The notes beneath the pieces were generated by a model. That model saw nothing but the letters and a program-made list of their open reading frames with translations. It made no database searches and had not been told where the DNA came from. Positions 16,742 to 25,788 of a DNA stretch of 64,000 nt are shown piece after piece (within the stretch, counting starts at the first letter, position 1; the number at the start of each line of letters is the position of its first letter). Source of the stretch: DASQHW01 sp038238245 (GTDB taxonomy: Bacteria; Actinomycetota; Acidimicrobiia; IMCC26256; PALSA-610); the NCBI GenBank assembly GCA_038238245.1, contig JBBRXX010000017.1, positions 1 to 64,000 of the forward strand. The letters run 5' to 3'. A program made the translations under genes and the position numbers.

Positions 16742-18208
16742 TCAGCGGCACACCCCGGCGAGGAACGGAATCAGGTTGTCGAGAAAGTCGTTGTTCGGGC
16801 TCGCCGCGCTCGGATCGTTGTGGGAGTAGGTGGCGGCGCGGTTGACGAGCGTCAGGTTGCGGGCAGGAATTCCGGACTGGGCCGCGAGCACGCGAGCGGT
16901 GTCCAGGACACCCTCGCCACCCAGTGCGGCACCGAACGCATAGATCTTCGTGTGCTTCTTCAAGTCGTGGCCGTGCGTGGCGCGCACGTCGAGCACACGC
17001 TGCGCCGGATTGGCGTTTCCGTCCGCGACCGCACCGGCATCGATCGTGAGTCGCAGTGGGTGATACCAGGCGGTGCCGTCTATGCCGACGAGCCCCGTGC
17101 CCGAGAGCATGCGGGCATAACGCTGAATCGACGAGATGTCGCCGGCGCGCACCCAGCCCCGCGGGTTCCCGCTCGCGGCGAGGTGGCCAGCATGCACTTG
17201 CGCGGCGAGCAGGTTCGCGGGTGACGTGTCGGTGTCGACCGCGTATCCGAACTCCGCTTCGTTCGTCGCCGGGACCGGCGCCTTGATGTTGGCGGGCAGC
17301 AAGGAGAACGTCTGGCCGATGGACGGACCGTTCGGGTCGACGACGGCCAACGTCGAGCCACCGGACGAGAAGAGCCCGAGGAATGGCGTCGGGATCCCGC
17401 CGAAGGAGAGCCACGGCGAGCTCGTCTGCAGGCTTTGCAGGGCGGCCGTCGCCTGGTCGGCCGTCGTGGGCGTCGGGTTGCTCCCGCCGTCGATGTAGAC
17501 CAAGCCGGCGAGATCCTTGTCGCCTGCCTTCCCGTGGAAGTCCCACGTCGCGTACGCGGTGGTGATCGATCCGCCGAGCGAGTGGCCGCCCATGACCACG
17601 CGCCGACCGTGCGCGCGCGCCGCTTTGACGACGCGGTGCAGGTCCTCCATCTCGACATGCAGTCCCCAGCCCCGCGCGAACGCGACGTCTGCATCGGGGA
17701 TCAACTGGAAGTGGTTCGTGATTGCCGAATCGGTGAGCCAGTTGAGGTAGTAGTCGAACGACTGCTGGGGCGTCACCGTGCCGCGCTTGAGCCCGTTGAG
17801 CACGGAATGATCCTCGAGTTGATTCTCCCGGCGCTCCACCGACCAGACCTGCCACCGGCCGCCGGTCGCGCGCACGATGTCCTTGGCGAGCGGCACGAAG
17901 TAGCCCGAGCCTGCGGAGGTTCCCGGATTCAGGATCAAGATGTTGCGTGCGCGTTTACGTCCGATCTTCAGCACGCCGACGCGATCGAATCTGTTGGGCG
18001 TGGCGGGATCGTCGTAACCCTTGAGCCATGTGAATCGCACCGGAACGGTGCCGTGGAAGCGCGAGTGTCGCACCGTGATGTGATCGGTAGATGCCCGCGA
18101 TGCTTTCGCAACCGCCGGTGACGCCGGCACGATCAGCGTCAGCCCAACGGCGAGCGCCGCGGCTCCGACGAGCCCGCGCGGCCTGCGACGACGTGTGAAA
18201 GCGCTCAT
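16742..18208 (-). CDS. Secreted alpha/beta hydrolase
   Basis: This 488-residue protein has an Arg-rich N-terminus and a hydrophobic signal segment (LVGAAALAVGLTLIVPASPAVA). The alpha/beta hydrolase core follows, with nucleophile elbow GGHSLGG and an oxyanion-region NPGTSAGSGYF. It is probably an exported esterase or lipase-like enzyme of unknown substrate. The ATG at 18208 follows a G-rich GGGGG site. The gene diverges from a MarR regulator across a perfect palindrome at 18233-18253, so it is probably the regulator's target. Confidence 0.8.
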   Translation of the reverse strand: MSAFTRRRRPRGLVGAAALAVGLTLIVPASPAVAKASRASTDHITVRHSRFHGTVPVRFTWLKGYDDPATPNRFDRVGVLKIGRKRARNILILNPGTSAGSGYFVPLAKDIVRATGGRWQVWSVERRENQLEDHSVLNGLKRGTVTPQQSFDYYLNWLTDSAITNHFQLIPDADVAFARGWGLHVEMEDLHRVVKAARAHGRRVVMGGHSLGGSITTAYATWDFHGKAGDKDLAGLVYIDGGSNPTPTTADQATAALQSLQTSSPWLSFGGIPTPFLGLFSSGGSTLAVVDPNGPSIGQTFSLLPANIKAPVPATNEAEFGYAVDTDTSPANLLAAQVHAGHLAASGNPRGWVRAGDISSIQRYARMLSGTGLVGIDGTAWYHPLRLTIDAGAVADGNANPAQRVLDVRATHGHDLKKHTKIYAFGAALGGEGVLDTARVLAAQSGIPARNLTLVNRAATYSHNDPSAASPNNDFLDNLIPFLAGVCR

Positions 18209-18232
18209 CGAACCCCCAAGACGGCCGCACTT

Positions 18233-18253
18233 ATCATCAAGGACCTTGATGAT
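18233..18253. promoter_or_regulatory. Perfect palindromic operator, probably for the adjacent MarR regulator
   Basis: Arms ATCATCAAGG and CCTTGATGAT flank a single central A at 18243. The 21-base palindrome sits 25 bases upstream of the hydrolase start and 60 upstream of the MarR start, a usual position for an operator controlling both divergent genes. Confidence 0.7.
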
Positions 18254-18313
18254 CCATGCTGACGAGGGTACCGACGGGTGTCAAGATGGGTTCTCGGTCT
18301 GAAGCGAGGGCGA

Positions 18314-18784
18314 ATGGAATCATCAACGAGCACCGCCAGACCGGACGAACTGGTCACACCGGACCGATTGACGTACCTCGTCAAGCAGCTTCAGGAAGCG
18401 CTCCTCGTGCGGCTCCGCGAGATCACACAACACTTCGACCTCACACCCAAGCAATACACCGCACTCAGCGTGCTCGCGAAGTACCCGGGCATGTCGTCAG
18501 CAGCACTCGCACGCGTCAGCTTCGTCACGCCGCAAGCCGCCAACGAGATGGTCACGATGCTCGAAGGCAAGGGTTTTCTCACACGATCGGTCGACCGGCG
18601 CAATCGGCGATGTCTCGAGGTCGAGCTCACACGTTCGGGATCGAAGGCACTTGCGAGGTGCGATGCACTCGTGGCGCAGCTCGAGGCAGAGGTGTTCGAA
18701 GGCGTCAGCGCCGCCGAACAGGTGCGCTTCCGGCGCACGCTCAAGGTATGCGTGCAAGCCGCCGGCACGCACCCGTCCTCCTGA
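18314..18784 (+). CDS. MarR-family transcriptional regulator
   Basis: This 156-residue winged-helix regulator has LTPKQYTALSVLAKYPGMSS, the recognition helix segment TPQAANEMVTMLEGKGFLTR and the wing VDRRNRRCLEVELTRSG, the standard MarR layout. The ATG at 18314 has GAGGG close before it; a GTG at 18278 would extend it by 12 residues. It likely represses itself and the divergent hydrolase gene through the palindrome between them. The ligand is unknown. Confidence 0.88.
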   Translation: MESSTSTARPDELVTPDRLTYLVKQLQEALLVRLREITQHFDLTPKQYTALSVLAKYPGMSSAALARVSFVTPQAANEMVTMLEGKGFLTRSVDRRNRRCLEVELTRSGSKALARCDALVAQLEAEVFEGVSAAEQVRFRRTLKVCVQAAGTHPSS

Positions 18785-18802
18785 CGAATGCCGCAATCGT
18801 CG

Positions 18803-18808
18803 TAGCCT
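18803..18808 (+). promoter_or_regulatory. -10 hexamer TAGCCT for leaderless DUF5522-like gene
   Basis: TAGCCT lies exactly six bases before the ATG at 18815, and there is no ribosome site. Confidence 0.5.
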
Positions 18809-18814
18809 CCAGCG

Positions 18815-19189
18815 ATGTCGGTCGACGAGGAGATCGCACGTGCGCACGCCGTCGCGGTTGCGGCAGGCGAACCCGGCTATCTCGACCCGGAGACGGGCAT
18901 GTTCGTGTTCACGGCGGTCGCACTCTCGGCAAAGGGCACGTGCTGCGACAGCGGGTGCCGCCACTGCCCGTTCCGTTCGACCGCATCTGCGGCCGACGCG
19001 ATCCGCAACGCGCACGCGTGGTTCGAGGTGAACAGCGGTTGGGCACCGCCTGATCCCGACACCCTCGCAGAATGGGCGGCCGACGGCGTGGCGCGCTGTC
19101 CTGACGATTGCATCGTCGCGCCCGACGCCTGGTGTGCGCACGGCTTGGCGTCGTGGTGGCTGATCATGCGCACCCTCGACGAGATCTGA
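18815..19189 (+). CDS. DUF5522-like cysteine-rich protein
   Basis: The 124 residues include FTAVALSAKGTCCDSGCRHC, matching the conserved CCxxGCRHCP block I recall for DUF5522, a short family of unknown function with a likely metal-binding Cys cluster. The C-terminal half (WWLIMRTLDEI) is an extension I do not recognise. The start is supported by a TAGCCT hexamer six bases upstream. The last 26 bases overlap the convergent gene at 19164. Confidence 0.75.
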   Translation: MSVDEEIARAHAVAVAAGEPGYLDPETGMFVFTAVALSAKGTCCDSGCRHCPFRSTASAADAIRNAHAWFEVNSGWAPPDPDTLAEWAADGVARCPDDCIVAPDAWCAHGLASWWLIMRTLDEI

Positions 19190-19811
19190 CGAGCCCGGGA
19201 AGATCGCGCACGAGCTCCCCACAGAACACGTCGAGCGCTCGATGACCGTTCGCGAAATACCGGCGCCCGACGCGCACACCGCGCTGCGGTTCGACGCTGA
19301 GCTTGGTCCACGCATCGAGGCGCGGCCAGAGAAGCAACTCGACCGGGATCCATCGCGTGTGCGTCGGGTTGCGAAGCCGGCCGCGGACGCGCCACGCCCC
19401 GGTGGCGTCGCGGCGCGGCTCCTCGAGCACGAGCCGACCGGCCACCTCGACGCGATCGTCGCGTGCCCGTCGCCGCCACCACTCGCCAAACGCGTCAAGG
19501 CCCCGCGCCGGCAGCGGGATCATGCGACTGAAGCCCGAAAGGAAGCTCGCGGCGCGGGACGGCGCGGCGAGTGCGCTGCGCATCTCGTTCGACCACGGTG
19601 GCAGCGACATGACGAAGGGCGCCTCGGCGATCGTCGCGCGCAGTGCGCCGGCGACCTCGTGCGCATTCGGCATCTCGTACACGTCCTCGACGGGTGCCGT
19701 CGGCACCGGCGCGACCGCGACCCCGTCGACGTAGACCGGGAGCGCTTCGAGGCTGTCGACGTCTTCGTCACGGTCCATGACACGATCTTCGCCCTCCCAC
19801 GGCTCGGACAC
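19164..19811 (-). CDS. Hypothetical protein
   Basis: The 215 residues begin with an acidic stretch. The central part is alpha-helical (HEVAGALRATIAEAPFVMSL) and the C-terminal part Arg-rich, with WRVRGRLRNPTHTRWIPVEL resembling a beta domain. No family is recognised and there is no signal peptide or membrane helix. The GTG at 19811 has AGGAAA upstream; an ATG at 19778 is an alternative start. It converges on and overlaps the DUF5522-like gene by 26 bases. Coding preference is actinobacterial and the competing frame on the other strand looks like a mirror product. Confidence 0.6.
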   Translation of the reverse strand: MSEPWEGEDRVMDRDEDVDSLEALPVYVDGVAVAPVPTAPVEDVYEMPNAHEVAGALRATIAEAPFVMSLPPWSNEMRSALAAPSRAASFLSGFSRMIPLPARGLDAFGEWWRRRARDDRVEVAGRLVLEEPRRDATGAWRVRGRLRNPTHTRWIPVELLLWPRLDAWTKLSVEPQRGVRVGRRYFANGHRALDVFCGELVRDLPGLVRSRRGCA

Positions 19812-19846
19812 CAGGCTTTCCTGACGCGATCGTGCGGCGGTCCCCG

Positions 19847-20689
19847 TCAGGCGAGCGACGCGACGGCCGCGCGCGATGCGTCGATGGTCGCCGTGACGCC
19901 GTCCGCGGTCGGGGGCGGGAAGGGCACCAGCCGGTGCACGCCGAGCTCCGCGAACGCCGCGGCCTTCGCTTCGGTGAGGCGGCTGCGCGGCGTCACCGTG
20001 ATCTCGAGATCACCGAGCTCTGCGGGCCTCGTGACCTCCGACGCGGCCGCACGCAATCCGTCGAGACTGGTCGCGGCGTCCTCCGGCCCGAGTGCGAAGC
20101 CGTACCAGCCGTGGGCGCGCGCGACAGCCCGTTCGTACGCGCGGCGAGTGTGCCCACCGACGACGACCGGGATCGGACGCTGCACCGGCCGCGGATACGC
20201 GTCGACTCCCGCGAAGTCGACGAAGCGACCGTGAAACTCCGGGTGCTCGTCGTACCAAAGGCGCTGCATCGCGTCGAGGTGCTCGTCGGTCACCGCGCCG
20301 CGGTGCGCGAAGTCCGCGCCAATCGCGCGGAACTCGGGTTCGAGATAGCCCACGCCAATGCCCAGCACGACCCGACCGTCGCTCAGGACGTCGAGGCTCG
20401 CGACCTGCTTCGCGAGGACGACAGGATTGCGTTGCGGGAGGATCACGATGCCGGTCGCAAGCCTGATCGTCGACGTGTGGGCCGCGGCCCACGCGAGTGC
20501 GAGCAACGGGTCGAGCGCCGGATCCTGCGGGGCCATCGGCGACGGCGGCACCTGGGGATCGGGCAGCACGACATGCTCGCCGGCCCACACGGAGTCGAAC
20601 CCGGCAGCTTCCGCGGCTCGTGCGGTACTCACGAGGCCATCGGGCGTGCTCGACGTTCCCATGTTGATGCTGAACAGCCCGAGCTTCAT
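19847..20689 (-). CDS. LLM-class F420-dependent oxidoreductase
   Basis: The 280 residues start MKLGLFSINMGTSSTPDGL. They include GFDSVWAGEHVVLP, LATGIVILPQRNP, LDVLSDGRVVLGIGVGYLEPEF and PIPVVVGGHTRRAYERA, a luciferase-like TIM barrel that uses F420 or FMN. The substrate cannot be deduced. The start codon overlaps the stop of the upstream methyltransferase as ATGA, so it belongs to a three-gene operon with that enzyme and an acyl-CoA dehydrogenase. Confidence 0.9.
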   Translation of the reverse strand: MKLGLFSINMGTSSTPDGLVSTARAAEAAGFDSVWAGEHVVLPDPQVPPSPMAPQDPALDPLLALAWAAAHTSTIRLATGIVILPQRNPVVLAKQVASLDVLSDGRVVLGIGVGYLEPEFRAIGADFAHRGAVTDEHLDAMQRLWYDEHPEFHGRFVDFAGVDAYPRPVQRPIPVVVGGHTRRAYERAVARAHGWYGFALGPEDAATSLDGLRAAASEVTRPAELGDLEITVTPRSRLTEAKAAAFAELGVHRLVPFPPPTADGVTATIDASRAAVASLA

Positions 20690-21405
20690 CCCTGCGATCC
20701 TCGCGCATCGCGCGCCGACCAGACCCAGACGAAGCTGAGCGGGAGATCGCGGTACTGCTCCCAACGTGGCTTGCGGGCGATCCACGCGTCGTCGATGAGG
20801 CCTTCGTGCAATTCGCTGACCGCGAAGCCGGCCGCGAGCCCGGCGGCCACGTGCTCACTCGGGAGATGAATATACGTCTCGATCGCGATCGGTTCGCCGT
20901 CGGCGCGGTCGAAATGCGTCGGCATACCGCTCGCCATGATGAACAACGGGCGGTATCCAACCAGCACGAAGTCGCCGTTTCCGCCAAGGAGTCGCCGCGC
21001 TTCGCCGTACAGCGCCGCGAGCTCGGGGAGATGCTCGTCGACGAGGGCGCAGACCACGAGGTCGTACGCCCCGCCTACGAGCCCGGTCGAGCGCACGTCG
21101 GCTTCGACGAGTCGCTCGTGCAGGCCGCGGCTGCGCGCGACCGCAAGCATCTCGGGCGTGACGTCGACGCCGTCGATCCGGGTGATTCCGCGCGACCGCA
21201 GCCACGCCGTGGTGCGGCCAGTGCCACACCCGAGATCGGCGACTCGGTCGACGGCGTTCCATTCGATGCTCGTGACTCGGTCGAGCAACGCGAGATCCAT
21301 GTCGTCCTCGACGGTGTCCTCGTACGAGGGCAACCAGTCTCGGTAGCCGTCACGGACCGACACCGTCGGGTAGTGACGCCGATCGAATCGTGCGAACTCC
21401 GGCAT
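20686..21405 (-). CDS. Class I SAM-dependent methyltransferase
   Basis: The 239 residues from the ATG at 21405 include the SAM-binding motif VADLGCGTGRTTAW, an acidic IDGVDVTPEM and the motif YDLVVCALVDEHLPE. The reading frame extends much further upstream, but that part overlaps the acyl-CoA dehydrogenase and looks non-coding. It starts five bases after the dehydrogenase stop and is coupled to the LLM gene downstream. The substrate is unknown; a small-molecule acceptor is likely. Confidence 0.87.
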   Translation of the reverse strand: MPEFARFDRRHYPTVSVRDGYRDWLPSYEDTVEDDMDLALLDRVTSIEWNAVDRVADLGCGTGRTTAWLRSRGITRIDGVDVTPEMLAVARSRGLHERLVEADVRSTGLVGGAYDLVVCALVDEHLPELAALYGEARRLLGGNGDFVLVGYRPLFIMASGMPTHFDRADGEPIAIETYIHLPSEHVAAGLAAGFAVSELHEGLIDDAWIARKPRWEQYRDLPLSFVWVWSARDARGSQG

Positions 21406-21410
21406 TGTCC

Positions 21411-22565
21411 TCAGTCGAACGACGTCAGGAAGAGCGTGTCGTACGCGAGGCCCCACGGCGGACGCAGGTAACCGAGCGCCCGCACGTCCTCGGACCACGA
21501 GGCGAATGGTGAGCGGCGGGAGAACGTGCCGCCCCCGATGACGCGCGCCAAGCGGCTGAGGCACGACTCCGCGAGCTCGGCGACGCTTTCCTTCGCTCGC
21601 AGCGTGGCGTGCAGTGCGCGCGCGTGATCGCCGGACTCGACCGCGCGCAATGCGCCGTCGAACGCCTGTGTCGCGAGCCAGTGCTCGAGCTCGGCGCGGC
21701 TCCACTCGACCCGCTCGTACGGCCGCAGCGTTTCGGCCTTCGGCGCCAGTTGCTGCCTCGCGGTACCGACGGCTTCGTCGAGCACGCCCAGGACGACGGA
21801 GGTGAACAGGCTCGACACCAGAGGCGCGGCCGCGATTGTGATGTCCTCGATCGCTCCGTCCCATGCCATGCGCGTGGCCGGGCACCCCTCGAGACGCATG
21901 GCGTGGCTCTGCGTCGCTGCCATGCCGATACCGTCCCACTCGGCGATGAGCCGAAGGCCCGCCGAACCGTCCCACGGTCGGTCACGGACGTCGAGCGCGA
22001 AGAGCATCGGCGCGTCCTCGCCGTCCGGGATCGCGGTCGTGATCATGAACGACGTCACGCCCGAGCCACTGCCGAAATGCTTGTCGCCGGAAACCCGGTA
22101 GCTCTCTCCCGGCAGCGGACTCGACGCCCCATCGGGGGTCGCCGTGGCCTTGGTGCGCATGATGTCACCGCCGCTGCCAGGCTCCGACGTGATCGTGCCC
22201 CACTGGCGACCGTCCGCGGCGCTGGCGAACACCGCTTCCCGCTGCGTCACCCAGGCCGCCGACGACTCCTCCGGGCGCGCCAACCAGAAGCCGATCACCG
22301 CGGGATGCATCGACGCGACGAGCGCCACCGAGGGATCCGCCCCGGCGAGGTCGCGCAGCACCGCGCAGACGGAGCGCGTCGACGTCGCGACGTCGCGCCA
22401 CGAGCCGCCCATTGCCTCCGGCACCGCCATCTTGAGATAACCGGCGCCTCGCAACTGGTCGAAGTCAGCCTGGTCGAGGTGACGGCGGGCCTGGCGCTCG
22501 GCGCGTTGGCCGCGCCATTCGTTCGCGATCTCGCCGACCGCGTTCGCGATGTCAGCATTCCCCAT
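21411..22565 (-). CDS. Acyl-CoA dehydrogenase-family flavoprotein
   Basis: The 384 residues show the family pattern: a helical N-terminal domain (FDQLRGAGYLKMAVPEAMGG), GTITSEPGSGGD in the flavin-binding beta domain, YRVSGDKHFGSGSG, and a C-terminal helical domain. It resembles members acting as acyl-CoA dehydrogenases or DszC-like monooxygenases; I do not see a clear catalytic Glu that would decide between them. A TATCGT hexamer lies eight bases before the ATG at 22565, a near-leaderless layout. It is the first gene of a three-gene operon. Confidence 0.83.
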   Translation of the reverse strand: MGNADIANAVGEIANEWRGQRAERQARRHLDQADFDQLRGAGYLKMAVPEAMGGSWRDVATSTRSVCAVLRDLAGADPSVALVASMHPAVIGFWLARPEESSAAWVTQREAVFASAADGRQWGTITSEPGSGGDIMRTKATATPDGASSPLPGESYRVSGDKHFGSGSGVTSFMITTAIPDGEDAPMLFALDVRDRPWDGSAGLRLIAEWDGIGMAATQSHAMRLEGCPATRMAWDGAIEDITIAAAPLVSSLFTSVVLGVLDEAVGTARQQLAPKAETLRPYERVEWSRAELEHWLATQAFDGALRAVESGDHARALHATLRAKESVAELAESCLSRLARVIGGGTFSRRSPFASWSEDVRALGYLRPPWGLAYDTLFLTSFD

Positions 22566-22638
22566 GAGTCGTCACGATACGCCGGGTTGCACGCGCGCGA
22601 GTAGGGTCAACGGCGGAAAGTCTCTCTGGAGGTGCGCC

Positions 22639-23052
22639 GTGCGCCGCTGTCTCATCGTCGCCAACCGGACGCTCGGTGGTCATCAACTTCTCGCCGAGTT
22701 GGTCGCCCGGCACGAAAGCGCTCCGCGCGAGTTCCACATCGTGGTACCCGCCAGCCACACCCACGGCTCACGGACGGAGGGTCATGCGCTCGCGCAAGCG
22801 CGCGACGCACTCGATGACGCGATCGCACACTTCCGCGACGAGGGTCTCGAGGTGACCGGCGAGGTCGGTGACGAGAACCCGGCGCTCGCGGTCGGCGACG
22901 TCCTCCGCCGCGAGCACTTCGACGAGATCATCGTGTCGACGCTGCCGCTCGGGCCGTCGCGCTGGATGAAACGTGACCTGCCGAAACGCCTGTCCCGCGA
23001 GCACGACCTGCCGGTCACGCACGTCGTGGCGGACGCGGTCCTCACCGACTGA
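22639..23052 (+). CDS. UspA-like nucleotide-binding domain protein
   Basis: The GTG at 22639 has a perfect GGAGG six bases upstream. The 137 residues read as a Rossmann-like alpha/beta fold: RRCLIVANRTLGGHQLLAEL, FHIVVPASHTHG and FDEIIVSTLPLGPSRWMKRD. The last stretch fits the C-terminal loop of universal stress proteins. Function is only suggested: small nucleotide-binding stress or signalling protein. The gene ends two bases before the convergent monooxygenase stop. Confidence 0.72.
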   Translation: MRRCLIVANRTLGGHQLLAELVARHESAPREFHIVVPASHTHGSRTEGHALAQARDALDDAIAHFRDEGLEVTGEVGDENPALAVGDVLRREHFDEIIVSTLPLGPSRWMKRDLPKRLSREHDLPVTHVVADAVLTD

Positions 23053-23053
23053 C

Positions 23054-24493
23054 CTACCGGTATTCGAACGCCTTCGGATCCGGGGCCTTCATCTCGGTGC
23101 GGAACCGGTCGAACGACCACGGCCACACCGCGGGAATACCCCGGTCGTCGAGGTACCAGCTACGGCACCCGGTGACCCAGACCGTGTGCTTCGCGGCCTC
23201 GACCCGAGCGGCCTCGTGGTGCTCCATCGCATCGCTGGTCGCACTGACCTCCCGGTACTCCCCGGCGCGGAGCGGCGCGATGAGCTTCAGGATGTACGCG
23301 AACTGCAACTCGGCGACCTCGATCAGCGAGAAGTTGCCGACGGGACCGTTGGGACCGTTCAGCATGAAGAAGTTCGGGAACCCCGGGATCGAGATCGACA
23401 GGTACGCGTTCGGGCGCGGGTCCCATGCCTGCGTCAGCGTGTGCCCGCCCTCCCCGATCACCTGCATCGGCCGCATGAACGCATCGGCTTTGAAGCCCGT
23501 CGCGAGGACGAGCACGTCGAGCTCGTGCAGCCGACCGTCGCGTGTACGGATCCCGGCGGGCTCGATGCACGCGATCGGTTCGGTCACCAACTCGGCGTTC
23601 GGCTGCTGGATCGCCTCGTAGAAGTCCGGCGAGATGATCAATCGCTTGCACGCGGCGCGGTAGTCGGGACGCAGCCGTTCGCGCAGCTCCGGATCGCGCA
23701 CGTTGTTCTCGAGATTCGTGCGGCATCCGTCCTCGATCATCTTCATGCCCGGCGACTCGGCGTCGACGACCGAGTTCGCGAAGACACCGAACAGCTGCGA
23801 GAGGTGGGCGTGGACGCCGGCCAACTCCTCCGGGTTGTCGCGGTATGCCGCCTTCTCGTCATCGGAGTAGGCCGGGTTCTCCTGCGGGAAGACCCACTGC
23901 GCGGTTCGCTGGAACAACGACAGCGTGCCGACCCGGTCGACGATGGCCGACACGATCTGTGTCGCGGTCGAACCGGTGCCGATCACGCCGACACGCGCAC
24001 CGTCGAGCGATACGTCGTGATCCCAGCGGGAGCTGTGGAAGCACGCGCCCTCGAAGGTGTCGAGACCCTCGATGTCGGGGATCCTCGGGTGATGCAGCAC
24101 ACCGGTGGCCGCGATCACCACGTCGACTTCGTCCCGGTGACCGGACGCGGTCTCCACGAGCCAGGTGCCGTGCGAGTACGTGCACCGTGAGACCTCGTCG
24201 CCGAAGCAGGTGCGTTCGAGCACACCGTGATCACGTGCGACCTGTTCGAAGTAGGCCTGGATCTCGGTACCGGGCGAGAAGCGCCGACTCCATTCCGGGG
24301 TCAGCGCGAACGAATACGAGTAGAGGTGCGACGGCACGTCGCACGACAGCCCGGGATAGGTGTTCTCACGCCACGTGCCACCGACGCGGTCACGTTTCTC
24401 GTAGACCGTGAAGTCGGTGAGTCCTTCCTCGGTCAGCTTGATCGCGCTGAGGATCCCCGCCATTCCCGCGCCGATGATCGCAAACCGCAACAC
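23054..24493 (-). CDS. Flavin-containing (Baeyer-Villiger type) monooxygenase
   Basis: The 479 residues have an FAD-binding GAGMAGILSA near residue 8, GTWRENTYPGLSCDVPSHLY as in Baeyer-Villiger enzymes, FEGACFHSSRWDHD as the fingerprint, and a NADPH-binding GVIGTGSTATQIV. The fingerprint has Asp where the usual Pro follows Trp. The GTG at 24493 follows AGGAG at five bases. Such enzymes oxidise ketones or heteroatoms with NADPH and oxygen. The natural substrate is not evident; a long in-frame extension upstream overlaps efeB and is not coding. Confidence 0.88.
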   Translation of the reverse strand: MLRFAIIGAGMAGILSAIKLTEEGLTDFTVYEKRDRVGGTWRENTYPGLSCDVPSHLYSYSFALTPEWSRRFSPGTEIQAYFEQVARDHGVLERTCFGDEVSRCTYSHGTWLVETASGHRDEVDVVIAATGVLHHPRIPDIEGLDTFEGACFHSSRWDHDVSLDGARVGVIGTGSTATQIVSAIVDRVGTLSLFQRTAQWVFPQENPAYSDDEKAAYRDNPEELAGVHAHLSQLFGVFANSVVDAESPGMKMIEDGCRTNLENNVRDPELRERLRPDYRAACKRLIISPDFYEAIQQPNAELVTEPIACIEPAGIRTRDGRLHELDVLVLATGFKADAFMRPMQVIGEGGHTLTQAWDPRPNAYLSISIPGFPNFFMLNGPNGPVGNFSLIEVAELQFAYILKLIAPLRAGEYREVSATSDAMEHHEAARVEAAKHTVWVTGCRSWYLDDRGIPAVWPWSFDRFRTEMKAPDPKAFEYR

Positions 24494-24552
24494 GCGCGCT
24501 CCTCTGCGTCGTTGTGCGGCCCCTATCACAGCACACTTGCGCGCCGGAAGGC

Positions 24553-25788
24553 TCAGGCGAACAACGACTGCCCGACATAGCCGCCCGCCTGGAAGCCGGG
24601 CGGAACCGCGAACGCGGCGCTGGCAATGTGCTTGATGTATTCGTTCAACGCGTCCTCGTTGCCGAGTCGTTGCTGGAGCGGCACGAATTGGCGACGCGGG
24701 TCGCGCTGGTACGCGATGAAGAAGAGTCCGGCGTCGAGTTGCGCGGTGACCGGATCGACGCCGTCGGCGAAGCTGTAGCCGCGCCGCAAGAGCCGTATGC
24801 CCTTGTTCTCCGCGGGCGCCGCGAGGCGGATGTGCGCGTCGTCGGCGAGTCGCGACAGGTCCGGCACGTCGTGCTCTCGACGACCGCCCAATGGCGCGCC
24901 CTCGAGCTTCGTACGACCGATCGTTCCCTGCTGCTCGCGCAGCGACGTGCGGTCCCACGCCTCGAGGAGCATCCGGATGCGTCGCACCACCACATAGCTG
25001 CCGTCCCGCATCCACATCGGTGTGTCGGGCGCACCAACCCATACGTGGTCGCGTAGCGCTGCATCATCATCGGCTTTGATGTTGTTGGTGCCGTCCTTGA
25101 AACCCATGAGGTTGCGCGGTGTTGGTTGCTCGTCACTCGTGGTCGACGTGCGACCGAAGCCGAGCTGCACCCAGCGCACGGCCGCCGTACCGCGCGCGAT
25201 CCGGGCGAGGTTGTGAAAGACATGGAACGCCGTCTGCGGATCATCCGCACAGCACTGAACGGAGATGTCGCCGCCGCACCGTGACGGATCGAGCGCCTCG
25301 TTGGGAAACCGGGGAAGCTCGGCCAGCGGTCCGGGCAACTGGTCGGCCAGGCCGAACCGGTCATCCCCACCGGCGGTCACGAACATGCTGCGACCGAAGC
25401 CGACGGTCACCGTGAGGTGCGCGGCGGGTGATCCCACCGCCTCGCCGGTGTCGACCGGTGCCGTGAGCTCGTCGGCAGGCTCGACCGGACCGATGTCGCG
25501 GCCCGCGGTCATCGCCGTGATCGCAGTCGTCCATCGTTGCAGGAGCGTGCGGATGTCGTCGACCCGTTTAGTCGTGAGGTCGAACGCGACGTAGACGAGC
25601 CGACCGGGTACGGGCGTCACGATCCCCGCTTGTGTTCGGCCCGTGCACTCGACGACGTCGGAGCTCGCCGACGCCTCGGAACCACACGATGCGAGGACGG
25701 AGCCGGAGACGAGTGCCAGCGCACCACCGGCGACACCTGCCTTGGCGGCGCCGCCGAGCACTTCCCGGCGCGTGAACCGGCTGGTCAT
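24553..25788 (-). CDS. efeB: Dyp-type haem peroxidase/deferrochelatase EfeB
   Basis: This 411-residue enzyme starts with a twin-arginine signal, TRREVLGGAAKAGVAGG, that ends in LASC, so it may be a Tat lipoprotein. The Dyp family GxxDG motif appears as GFKDGTNN. The proximal haem His is in HIRLAAP and a distal Arg in VVVRRIRM. EfeB acts outside the membrane in ferrous or haem iron uptake with EfeU and EfeO. The start overlaps the efeO stop as ATGA, confirming one operon. Confidence 0.93.
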   Translation of the reverse strand: MTSRFTRREVLGGAAKAGVAGGALALVSGSVLASCGSEASASSDVVECTGRTQAGIVTPVPGRLVYVAFDLTTKRVDDIRTLLQRWTTAITAMTAGRDIGPVEPADELTAPVDTGEAVGSPAAHLTVTVGFGRSMFVTAGGDDRFGLADQLPGPLAELPRFPNEALDPSRCGGDISVQCCADDPQTAFHVFHNLARIARGTAAVRWVQLGFGRTSTTSDEQPTPRNLMGFKDGTNNIKADDDAALRDHVWVGAPDTPMWMRDGSYVVVRRIRMLLEAWDRTSLREQQGTIGRTKLEGAPLGGRREHDVPDLSRLADDAHIRLAAPAENKGIRLLRRGYSFADGVDPVTAQLDAGLFFIAYQRDPRRQFVPLQQRLGNEDALNEYIKHIASAAFAVPPGFQAGGYVGQSLFA

